A stretch of 12,525 nt of DNA, taken from positions 1-12,525 of the forward strand of contig DAOVZQ010000018.1 of assembly GCA_030635025.1 (NCBI GenBank), written 5' to 3'. The stretch's first letter is position 1. Each line of letters starts with the position of its first letter. The notes under the pieces were generated by a model. It ran no database searches. It had not been told where the DNA came from and saw only the letters and a list, made by a program, of their open reading frames with translations. A program made the position numbers and the translations under genes. The stretch comes from a bacterium. GTDB taxonomy: Bacteria > Krumholzibacteriota > Krumholzibacteriia > LZORAL124-64-63. Positions 6,273 through 12,525 of this stretch are shown in pieces.

Positions 6273-7958
6273 CCGGTGGGACGGATCGGCGCGTCCCGCC
6301 TCTATCCGAATCGCATCGAGACCGGCGGTCGGGTCCCAACCCCAAAGATCGAAGTACTCCGTCTGCCCTTCCCGGCTGTAATGGGCGACGAAGTGTTCGC
6401 GAAAATCGTCCGGGAAGACGGGATCGTGAGGCGCGTACCAGTTGGCGATGGCGAAGGGTTCCTGCCCTTTGGGAATCAGCCAGAGATCTATCATCCCGGT
6501 ATCGAAAACATCGTATGTGGCCGAAGGAATCGGCTTGTGGGCGCGACGCGAGTCCATGAGCGAGATGATGTCGATCAGCAGGGGTTCGCCGGCGAAGGTG
6601 AGCAGGGAGCGCTGGCTCGTCCAGTGGAAGAACTGGTTGTCGCCGCCGCAGCCCATGGCGATGTCCCGGTCGGCATACACGGTCAGGATTCGCCGAATAT
6701 CCTCGGTAATGCCGGGGGCGTCCTGCATGAGAGAGCTGGCCATTCGAGCGCTGCGATAACCTGACACGACGCCCGACAGCATCGCGGTCACGATAAAGGC
6801 CCCCACCAATCCGTGACGCCAGGATGCCTTCGCTTCGGGAATGAGGAATCCCCGAATACCCTCGGCCGGCCATAACCGGGCCGCGAAGACCAGATTGACG
6901 GGAATCAGGGGCAACAGGTGTACTTGGCCCGCCCCTGGCTTCATGGCCAGGAACACCACCAAGAGATTGCCGACCGCCCAGGACAGGATGAATTGCGGGC
7001 GAACGCCGGCCCGGTTCGCGGATGCTTGATGAGCGAACATCGGCACCAGGGCCGGGATCGCATAAAACAGCGCCCGACTCATCAGGTGGGGCAGGTCTTC
7101 GAATCGCAATCCGTGATGAGCGGTGATGAAGAGCCAATTCATGTAGTGAGTCAGAGAAATCCCGTCGTGCAGAACGAAAGGCAGCAGGATGACGACTCCC
7201 CCAAGCCCCAGGGCGGTCAAGGTCGCGCGCCAGCCATGCTGTCGGTCCAGGACGGTCAGGATGGGAAGCAGATAAAGCACCGCATGCAGCTTCTGATTGA
7301 CGGCCAGGCCCAGCCCCAGGGCCGCACCCAATACGGCCAAGACGCGTCGGGGCGATCCCGCGCTGTACAGCCCCAGACACACCGCCGCCAGCAGGTAGGC
7401 GTCCGGGCGCACCAGCATGGCCGCATTGCCGCAGTTCCAGTACAGCAGCACCGCGATGGTCGTCATGCCGAAAGCCAGGGAGTTGGAAACCCAGCGCCGC
7501 AGCGTCAGGAAGAGCATGGCCAACGATCCGTAGAGGGCCAGCAGGGCGCCCAGCTTGGAAGCCAGGACGGTCGGCCCGAGCAGGTCCAGATAGAAGGCGG
7601 TGGCCAGATAAACCCCCGGCCCATACAGCACGCTGTACTGCTGGGCGGCGTCGGGAGCATGGTAGAGTTCGCCGCCCGACCTCACCCACCAGGAAACCGC
7701 CGCGACCATGGGCTCCACATCACTGGTGTAGCCCGCATGGTTGAGGTACCAGAGACAATTCGCCAGGAACGATAAAAAGACACCCACAGAGACCAGGACC
7801 AGCAAGGGACGAATTCGCTTCCAGAACCGCTCGTTGAGATCGCCGGTAAAGGTCTTTGGGATCACACGGCAAGACACCATCCAAAGAACCAGCAACACGG
7901 CCGTCGTATACAACGGGTGTTGCGAGCACAGTATGATGAAGTCGACGAGCATGCGCAT
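6270..7958 (-). CDS. Large multi-spanning membrane protein, GT-C glycosyltransferase-like
   Basis: A 562-residue protein with about ten hydrophobic helices in residues 5-420 and a soluble C-terminal part (about 420-562) rich in Trp, Tyr and Asp. Residues 78-86 (YTSDVEPMV) put an acidic D-x-E pair (D80, E82) in the first periplasmic loop, and a YGPGVYL segment (112-118) follows. That loop order resembles GT-C glycosyltransferases of the ArnT/PMT (GT39, GT83-like) type, which transfer sugars from polyprenyl-phosphate donors on the outer face of the inner membrane. I do not recognise a specific family, so function stays tentative. ATG 7958 is preferred: GGAG lies 10 nt upstream, whereas GTG 7964 has it only 4 nt away; ATG 7952 is a third choice. 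It is followed by, and coupled to, a DUF212 protein. A promoter-like sequence sits about 160 bp upstream. Confidence 0.78.
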   Translation of the reverse strand: MRMLVDFIILCSQHPLYTTAVLLVLWMVSCRVIPKTFTGDLNERFWKRIRPLLVLVSVGVFLSFLANCLWYLNHAGYTSDVEPMVAAVSWWVRSGGELYHAPDAAQQYSVLYGPGVYLATAFYLDLLGPTVLASKLGALLALYGSLAMLFLTLRRWVSNSLAFGMTTIAVLLYWNCGNAAMLVRPDAYLLAAVCLGLYSAGSPRRVLAVLGAALGLGLAVNQKLHAVLYLLPILTVLDRQHGWRATLTALGLGGVVILLPFVLHDGISLTHYMNWLFITAHHGLRFEDLPHLMSRALFYAIPALVPMFAHQASANRAGVRPQFILSWAVGNLLVVFLAMKPGAGQVHLLPLIPVNLVFAARLWPAEGIRGFLIPEAKASWRHGLVGAFIVTAMLSGVVSGYRSARMASSLMQDAPGITEDIRRILTVYADRDIAMGCGGDNQFFHWTSQRSLLTFAGEPLLIDIISLMDSRRAHKPIPSATYDVFDTGMIDLWLIPKGQEPFAIANWYAPHDPVFPDDFREHFVAHYSREGQTEYFDLWGWDPTAGLDAIRIEAGRADPSHR

Positions 7959-8118
7959 GGTCACAAAACTCCAGCAACAGACGAATCCGGACTCATGTCC
8001 GCAGGAGCAGGAGAAAGTCCACCCTCTCCCTCGGCGTTGATTTCACGAAGCACAAAGGGGTGACGCAGGGAAAGCCCGAGTATAATAACACGGACATCCA
8101 CATCACCAACCACACTCG

Positions 8119-8146
8119 ATTTTATCATGTTTTGATGTATTGTCAA
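8119..8146 (-). promoter_or_regulatory. Candidate extended -10 promoter upstream of the GT-C-like gene
   Basis: On the minus strand TTGACA (8146-8141) is followed after 16 nt by TAAAAT (8124-8119), itself preceded by TGA, giving the TGnTAxAAT extended -10 pattern. This is the best sigma70-like match in the window and lies in an AT-rich patch that stands out from the GC-rich surroundings. It overlaps the stop codon of the HD gene, so region 2 would have an extra internal start. A second TATACT (8084-8079) lies downstream with a weaker -35. The predicted leader is about 150 nt. Confidence 0.55.
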
Positions 8147-8709
8147 CTCGCCCTGGACTGATCGTACATGAGCGCAAGCAGTTGGCGGCTGATGGGATAG
8201 GCCCAGGGATAGGCGTCCATACGGGTCCAGAACTCGGCGACCTCGCTATGCCCCGATCGTTGGTACAGAAGGGCTTGCAGGAACATGTCGAGCTTGTCGG
8301 CGTCGCGGACCAGACGGGCTTCGGGTGTCTCAGCGGCCGTGAATTCACGCCAGAGTCCTTGCCAGCGGTTCGTTGTGTCGGTCTCCGCCGTCATCTCCTC
8401 GAAAATTCCGGTCTCGGCTGCGGTTTTGGCGCCGTCGGGCAAGTGTCGCGCAGCCGGTGTGGGGATGTCCCCCATGACGGCCTCGGGCAGATCGTGCAGG
8501 ACGGCCATGGACAGGGCCCGATCCCGGTCTAAAGGCTCGTCGATCCGGTCCAGCAACAGCAGTGTGATCAGCGACACGCCATGACTGTGGGCGGCTATGC
8601 TTTCGGGGGTGTTCACACCGCGCATGAGCCATCCGGTGCGCGGCAGGTGCTTCAGTCTTGCGGTGCGAGTCAGCAGATCGAGTACGTCGCCGAGCGCGGC
8701 CTTGTCCAT
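8143..8709 (-). CDS. HD-domain hydrolase, YfbR/HDDC2-like 5'-deoxynucleotidase
   Basis: A cytoplasmic metal-dependent phosphohydrolase of the HD_3 type, 188 residues. The metal-binding set is complete: His41 in the AAHSHG segment, the His72-Asp73 pair in LHDLPEAVMGDIPTP (71-85, including Glu76 and Asp81), and Asp136 or Asp138 in RDADKLD (135-141). The stretch RTGWLMRGVNTPES (24-37) parallels the Arg-Trp loop of E. coli YfbR, which hydrolyses deoxyribonucleoside 5'-monophosphates. That activity here is inferred from similarity recalled by eye; HDDC2-type proteins differ in substrate. ATG 8709 is chosen because AGGAGGA lies 6 nt upstream, whereas the longer form from 8736 has no such site. It is divergent from the thioesterase gene, separated by about 90 bp, and its function would fit nucleotide housekeeping with region 1. 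Confidence 0.9.
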   Translation of the reverse strand: MDKAALGDVLDLLTRTARLKHLPRTGWLMRGVNTPESIAAHSHGVSLITLLLLDRIDEPLDRDRALSMAVLHDLPEAVMGDIPTPAARHLPDGAKTAAETGIFEEMTAETDTTNRWQGLWREFTAAETPEARLVRDADKLDMFLQALLYQRSGHSEVAEFWTRMDAYPWAYPISRQLLALMYDQSRAS

Positions 8710-8715
8710 GGTGTC

Positions 8716-8722
8716 TCCTCCT
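8716..8722 (-). promoter_or_regulatory. Ribosome-binding site of the HD hydrolase
   Basis: AGGAGGA on the minus strand with 6-nt spacing to ATG 8709. It decides the start and rules out the 9-residue longer form from 8736. Confidence 0.75.
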
Positions 8723-8775
8723 GTTCCATCGGTCATGGGTATGCTAGTTTAGCCGGACGTTCGGTTCACGACCAT

Positions 8776-8793
8776 CCAGAACTTCCAGAACTT
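8776..8793 (+). repeat. Tandem CCAGAACTT duplication before the thioesterase gene
   Basis: CCAGAACTT occurs twice back to back, and each copy runs into a GAACTTC palindrome (GAA-C-TTC, CA, GAA-C-TTC). It lies directly 5' of the GAGG used by the thioesterase start. It could be a dyad operator in the divergent HD/thioesterase promoter region or a chance duplication. Confidence 0.5.
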
Positions 8794-8803
8794 CGAGGTG
8801 AGC

Positions 8804-9232
8804 ATGCCCAGGGTCTCGCTGACACCGCTTGCAACATACGGATTCACGACCGAACTCACCGTGCGCACGACCGACCTGAACTACGGCGGACACCTGGGCA
8901 ACGACCGCCTGCTGGCCCTGTTGCACGAGGCGCGCGTGGCCTTCCTGGCCTCCCGGAACTGGACCGAGATGGACTGTGGCGGCTTGGCGCTGATCATGAA
9001 CGAGGCCGCGATGCACTTCAAGCGGGAGGCTTTCGCCGGCGACGTGCTGTCTGTGGGCGTGGGCGTGGCGGAAGTCGGTGGCGCCGGTTTCAGGCTTTCC
9101 TATCTCGCCACCCGCAAGTCCGACGGCGACGTGATCGCCCTGGCCGAGACGGGCATGGTCGGCTTCAACTACACGGCCGGCAAGGTCACCCCCCTACCGG
9201 CCGACGTGCGTCGACAACTGGAGGCTCTCTGA
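8804..9232 (+). CDS. Acyl-CoA thioesterase-like hotdog-fold protein
   Basis: A 142-residue single hotdog domain of the 4HBT (YbgC/FcbC-like) group; such enzymes hydrolyse acyl-CoA or other acyl thioesters in the cytoplasm. The active-site segment is DLNYGGHLGND (24-34): Asp24, the GGH turn with His30, and Asn33 at the start of the long central helix LLALLHEARVAFL. The later strands contain MHFKREAFAGDVL (about 71-83), the usual substrate-channel region. The substrate cannot be told from sequence. ATG 8804 is preferred, with GAGG five bases upstream; GTG 8798 would add two residues but has no ribosome-binding site. The stop is one base from the start of the RNA methyltransferase gene, so both are probably in one transcript. 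Confidence 0.86.
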   Translation: MPRVSLTPLATYGFTTELTVRTTDLNYGGHLGNDRLLALLHEARVAFLASRNWTEMDCGGLALIMNEAAMHFKREAFAGDVLSVGVGVAEVGGAGFRLSYLATRKSDGDVIALAETGMVGFNYTAGKVTPLPADVRRQLEAL

Positions 9233-9233
9233 G

Positions 9234-10040
9234 ATGACGACGGACGAACAGATCACCAGCCTGCAGAACCCGCGCGTCAAACGCCTGGTCAAGCTGCGCG
9301 ACCGCAAACACCGCGAGCAGGAGGGTGTGATCCTCCTGGAAGAGCCGCGTGTGATCAGCAGAGCCCTGGTCGCGGGAACGACCTTTACGGAAGTGTACCT
9401 CTCGAACGAGTCGGCCTCGTCCGAAGACAAGACCCTGGCCGCCGACCTGGCCGCAACCGGTGCCGAAGTCGTGGACCTCGCCGCGCACGTCATGGCCAAG
9501 GCCGCCTACCGAGACCGGCCCTCCGGCGTACTGGCCCTCGCGGAGCCTCCGGTCCACACGTTGGATGCGTTGGCCCTACCCGCCGATGCCCTGGTGATCG
9601 TTCTGGAAAATGTCGAGAAGCCCGGCAACCTGGGCGCCGTGGTCCGGACCGCCAGCGGCGCCGGCGCGGACGCGGTGCTGGCCTGCGGCGCGGGCGCCGA
9701 CCCCTGGAATCCCAACGCCCTCCGCGCCTCGACAGGCGCGGTGTTCTCGGTGCCGGTGATTCCGGCCTCCGCCGACGAGATCGTCGCCGCCCTGCACACG
9801 CGCGGCCTCACCCTGGTCGCCACCACCCCGGACGCCGAATCCACCTACACGGACCTCGACCTGACCGGACCGGTCGCCCTGTTGCTCGGAGCCGAGGATC
9901 GCGGCCTCTCCCCCGATCTCCTGGCGATGGCCGACCGCACCTGCCGCATCCCCATGAAAGGCGCCGCCGACTCGCTCAACGTGAGCGTGTCGGCGGCGAT
10001 CCTCGCCTATGAAGCCCGCCGTCAGCGGGATGCGGGCTAA
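9234..10040 (+). CDS. SpoU/TrmH family RNA 2'-O-ribose methyltransferase
   Basis: A 268-residue SPOUT enzyme that would methylate a ribose in rRNA or tRNA using S-adenosylmethionine. The N-terminal substrate-binding domain starts with TSLQNPRVKRLVKLRDRKHR (8-27), typical of 23S rRNA methyltransferases of this group. The catalytic domain has motif 1 ENVEKPGNLGAVVRTA (125-140; Asn132 and Arg138), motif 2 LLGAEDRGLS (217-226) and motif 3 IPMKGAADSLNVSVSAAI (239-256), which builds the SAM knot. The usual VEGxRxV of the N-domain reads LEEPRV (35-40) here, a modest change. The start ATG 9234 follows the thioesterase stop by one base, with GGAGG nine bases upstream inside that gene. Its stop overlaps the opposing propeller-gene stop. 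The exact target nucleotide is not deducible. Confidence 0.93.
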   Translation: MTTDEQITSLQNPRVKRLVKLRDRKHREQEGVILLEEPRVISRALVAGTTFTEVYLSNESASSEDKTLAADLAATGAEVVDLAAHVMAKAAYRDRPSGVLALAEPPVHTLDALALPADALVIVLENVEKPGNLGAVVRTASGAGADAVLACGAGADPWNPNALRASTGAVFSVPVIPASADEIVAALHTRGLTLVATTPDAESTYTDLDLTGPVALLLGAEDRGLSPDLLAMADRTCRIPMKGAADSLNVSVSAAILAYEARRQRDAG

Positions 10041-11254
10041 CCCTTGATCTTGTAGCAGACAACTTCGATGGGCTGGGGTTCTTCCCCGTCCTCGTTCTCT
10101 CCGGCGCCGCCGCCGAACTGGGCGCCCAGGGCGTCCAAAAGGCCGTGGACCACCAGCAGACGGTCGTCGCCCACGAAGAAGATGCCGTCCTTGCGGCCGT
10201 TCCCCGGACAGTTGACCTGCTCCTGGCGCTCGAAGTGGCCCTCGGCGTCAAAAACGTCATAGGTGGCCAGCACGCCGTCGGGCTGGTTGCGCGCCCCGCG
10301 CGCGTTGAGGATCCAGACTTCGCCGCTGGAATGGGCGATCACCTGGCCGACGGGCGTCTCGATATCTTCGATCTCCGTTTCGATCGGGAACGGGAACTGC
10401 TGGCTGGCGCCTTCCATGATCGTGTTGATCAGCGCACGGTCCTGGTCATCGCGCTCGTAGGGCTCGAACGCGCGAGAGACGGTGCGTTCGATCGTCCCGT
10501 CAGCGGCGTACACGTTGTAGGCGTACTCGAAGAGATCGGGCACTGCGATCACGCGACCGTCGTTCGCCAGGTCCCACTTGCCGAACATGACGAAGTACTG
10601 CTCACGCTCGCGGAACACGATGTTGCTGAAGTCCCAATGCACGTCGAATCCCGTGTAGCGACACAGCTCGACGCCGTTCTCGTCGTAGCTGCCCAGGTAG
10701 ATGTGCCGGTCCTGGCCGCCTTCGACGACCTCGATGCCGATCACGCCCATGACCAGGTTTCCGCCCTTCGAGCTGGCCTCGGCCACCGCGATGAGCGCGC
10801 CCTCTTCACCGGTCTTGAAGATGCCGACCGGAGTGTTGTCCTTGGCCACCTTGACGATGCGACCCGGAAAGGTCTGGACGATGCCCAGGCTCCCATCCGG
10901 CATCCACGTCATGTCCGAAGGCTGCCGTACCTCGCCCGGGCCATCGCCTTCTCGGCTCAGGGTGTTGACGTTCTCACCGTCGGGCCCGAAGACCTGCACC
11001 TCGGCGAGCTGCATATCGAGCAGATACACGTTGCCCTCGTCGTCGCCCAAGGCCTTCATCACCATGCCGAAAAACATGTCGTCGTCTTCGCCGCCGCGGC
11101 GCCACAATTCCTCCAGTTCCATGTCGACCACGCCGTCGCGCGGCGTAGCGCTGTTGGCCACGTGGACCACGCCGTCCACGGTGGTGACGTCACCGGCCGT
11201 GGCGAATCCGGCCAGTGCGATCAGAACCATTATCAGCATTGTTGTCTTGCGCAT
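10037..11254 (-). CDS. Secreted six-bladed beta-propeller-like protein
   Basis: A 405-residue exported protein. The N-terminus is a Sec signal peptide: basic RK, a hydrophobic core (6-18), and ATA then GD with probable cleavage after Ala20. There is no lipobox Cys. The mature part repeats short beta motifs of NHL/6-bladed-propeller type, for example DDEGNVYLLD (71-80), GDGPGEVRQPSD (103-114), MPDGSLGIVQ (118-127) and later SSGEVWILN and GDDRLLVVHG, with Asp/Gly turns between strands. Periplasmic or cell-surface binding of ligand or partner is likely; an enzymatic role cannot be shown. AGGGAG precedes ATG 11254 by 8 nt and lies within the C-terminus of the preceding permease gene, whose stop is 3 nt before the ATG, so translation is coupled. 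The stop shares bases with the convergent methyltransferase stop. Confidence 0.87.
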   Translation of the reverse strand: MRKTTMLIMVLIALAGFATAGDVTTVDGVVHVANSATPRDGVVDMELEELWRRGGEDDDMFFGMVMKALGDDEGNVYLLDMQLAEVQVFGPDGENVNTLSREGDGPGEVRQPSDMTWMPDGSLGIVQTFPGRIVKVAKDNTPVGIFKTGEEGALIAVAEASSKGGNLVMGVIGIEVVEGGQDRHIYLGSYDENGVELCRYTGFDVHWDFSNIVFREREQYFVMFGKWDLANDGRVIAVPDLFEYAYNVYAADGTIERTVSRAFEPYERDDQDRALINTIMEGASQQFPFPIETEIEDIETPVGQVIAHSSGEVWILNARGARNQPDGVLATYDVFDAEGHFERQEQVNCPGNGRKDGIFFVGDDRLLVVHGLLDALGAQFGGGAGENEDGEEPQPIEVVCYKIKG

Positions 11255-11257
11255 CTC

Positions 11258-12525
11258 TCAGTCTCCCTTCGAGAGGTTATCCCACATGCACGAGTCGGGC
11301 TCGATGATGGATTCAACACGTTTGAAACCCAATAGACCGACTTCGAAAGCAGCCGCGCAGACCAGCACGGCTGCGATCCAGACTCCCACGTAGCCGCCGG
11401 GCACGGCCCGCACGACCTTCATCATCAAATCCACGCCGGCCGCTTCGAGCACCCAGGGACGGGCGAGCCTGGTAACGGCCAGCAGATGCGGTGCCAGTGT
11501 ATCAAGAGCAGGACACCCAACAAAATCCACAGTCTCATATTGCGCCGGAGCTTGGTCACGCCGGCCCGGACTCCCGGAGCATAGACCGCAATGCCGACGT
11601 ACAAGAGTAGTCCCACCAAAGCCAGGGTCATGGGGAAAAATGGTCCAGGCGACTTCTCAACCACGACACCGACCCCGTCCCGCAGAACGAGCGTCTCGTC
11701 TTTCAGACGAACACGACCCTCGGAATCCGTCCAAAGAAAACGATCGGCAATCTCTTCCGGTGTCAGTCGGGTTCCGTGGAGCGCCTGCGCGGCGCGCCAG
11801 ATCTGCCAAGCCACGTATTCGCGGGAACTGCCCACGGGGGTCGTATACGGTTTGTAGATCGCCGGAGTTGCGCCCTTGATAATGGGAATCGTCATGGCCG
11901 GATGGGATTCGCCTAGAGGTGATACGGTCGGCGACACTTCGCCGTCCCACGCCATGCGCCACATGAATGTCGGGACGCGCAGACCATAATCCTTGTCCTC
12001 GTCGTGAAAGGCGAGCGTCGGCATCTCGAAATCCTTGGCGCCCAGCCACACGACTCCGCCCAGATAACCGGCCGTGATCAACAGCAGGGGCGGCACCGTG
12101 ATCAACAGCAGCAGATAGCGTCTCCCCAACGGCAAGGCGCCCACCATGCGCAGGTTCGCCATCACGGGCCCCACAGCGGCCAGCGCCATGTATGCGGTGA
12201 TGGGCAGATAGGCGAAACGCAGATCGCTGTTGGGCATCAGTTTTTGGAGCAGGCCCGACAGGAGCGCTCCGAACAGCATCAGGAACGGTGTGGCCACCAA
12301 TAGCAGCTGCGGCCCCTTGGGCGCCGAGCGGACGAGCAACATGTAGTGCAGCCAGACCGCCCGCAGACCTCGCGCCGGGCGAGCGACAGCGCCTTTATCC
12401 GTGCGGTCGATCGTGCGCACGCTCTTTTTACGCTCGGGCTCCAGCGGCGAGAGAACGTATCCTGCCGTGAACCGACTCCGTGAGGAATACACAAGTGCGA
12501 CGGTGCCCGCCAAGAGCAGCGCCAC
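11258..12525 (-). pseudogene. Membrane permease-like protein with an apparent frameshift, N-terminus beyond the edge
   Basis: From the right edge, one frame runs for about 340 residues of a polytopic protein. Hydrophobic segments include QLLLVATPFLMLFGALL, LPITAYMALAAVGPVM, RYLLLLITVPPLLLITAGYL and FFPMTLALVGLLLYVGIAVY, with a soluble domain of about 140 residues between the third and fourth. It is permease-like, perhaps the membrane part of an ABC exporter, but no family is recognised. In the next helix (LWILLGVLLLI, near 11505-11535) the frame drifts into sequence without membrane or protein character and stops at 11425. A second frame, shifted by -1, continues with DTLAPHLLAVTRL and a further helix (VGVWIAAVLVCAAAFEVGLL), ending at 11258 beside the propeller gene. 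A one-base loss in the CTCTTGAT stretch, or a sequencing error, explains this best. The gene may be intact in the living genome. Confidence 0.72.

Noticed and set aside
6253..7689. Long minus-strand open frame in another frame of the GT-C-like gene
   Set aside because: It is Arg/Gly/Pro-rich with no membrane segments, typical of an out-of-frame shadow of a membrane protein.
10145..11335. Long plus-strand open frame opposite the propeller gene
   Set aside because: The opposite strand has a signal peptide, a good ribosome-binding site and propeller motifs; the plus frame lacks all three.
11500..11535. Programmed -1 ribosomal frameshifting in the permease gene
   Set aside because: No clear X-XXY-YYZ slippery heptamer with a downstream hairpin was seen at the crossover; simple base loss or sequence error is more likely.

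Overview
The window is gene-dense, high-GC bacterial chromosome with short or negative gaps, frequent stop/start overlaps and Shine-Dalgarno-led starts. It holds no rRNA, tRNA, CRISPR array, integrase or transposase. The mix of a salvage-type nucleotide operon, a GT-C-like membrane protein and a Sec-exported six-bladed beta-propeller protein made together with a membrane permease suits an uncultured Gram-negative lineage such as the FCB-like candidate phyla (Krumholzibacteriota or Eisenbacteria type). That placement is an impression and was not tested.

Region 1 (1-5769) is a divergent nucleotide-salvage locus. Reading leftwards from about 4107 is a compact operon: uridine kinase (udk), hypoxanthine phosphoribosyltransferase (hpt), IMP dehydrogenase (guaB), an unassigned MFS transporter, and the start of a CrcB/Fluc fluoride channel cut by the window edge. 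The first three genes are separated by 28-nt gaps. guaB and the MFS gene share one base (TGATG), and the MFS gene and crcB share four (ATGA). Reading rightwards from 4477 is a CNT-family nucleoside symporter (nupC). It would import nucleosides; Udk phosphorylates uridine and cytidine, Hpt recovers hypoxanthine and guanine, and GuaB commits IMP to guanine nucleotides. The 369-bp gap between the two directions is mostly a 214-bp palindromic element with 28-bp perfect arms and two internal hairpins. It looks like a non-autonomous mobile or REP/BIME-like repeat.

Region 2 (5783-8709, minus strand) holds an HD-domain 5'-deoxynucleotidase-like protein, then a promoter-like sequence, a large multi-spanning GT-C-like protein, and a DUF212 (divergent PAP2) membrane protein. 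The ribosome-binding site of the DUF212 gene is built from the stop codon of the GT-C gene. The last two may act together on lipid-linked substrates, which is inference.

Region 3 (8804-10040, plus strand) pairs a hotdog thioesterase with a SpoU/TrmH-type RNA 2'-O-methyltransferase one base apart. It diverges from the HD gene and converges, with a 4-bp stop-codon overlap, on region 4.

Region 4 (10037-12525, minus strand) is a membrane permease-like gene that enters from beyond the right edge and carries an apparent frameshift near 11,505. A secreted beta-propeller protein follows and starts 3 nt after the second-frame stop.

No clearly new defence or mobile system is visible. The strongest novelty candidates are the palindromic element at the divergent salvage promoter, the MFS and fluoride-channel tail of the salvage operon, the stop-codon/RBS coupling of the GT-C and DUF212 genes, and the frameshifted permease coupled to a propeller protein.
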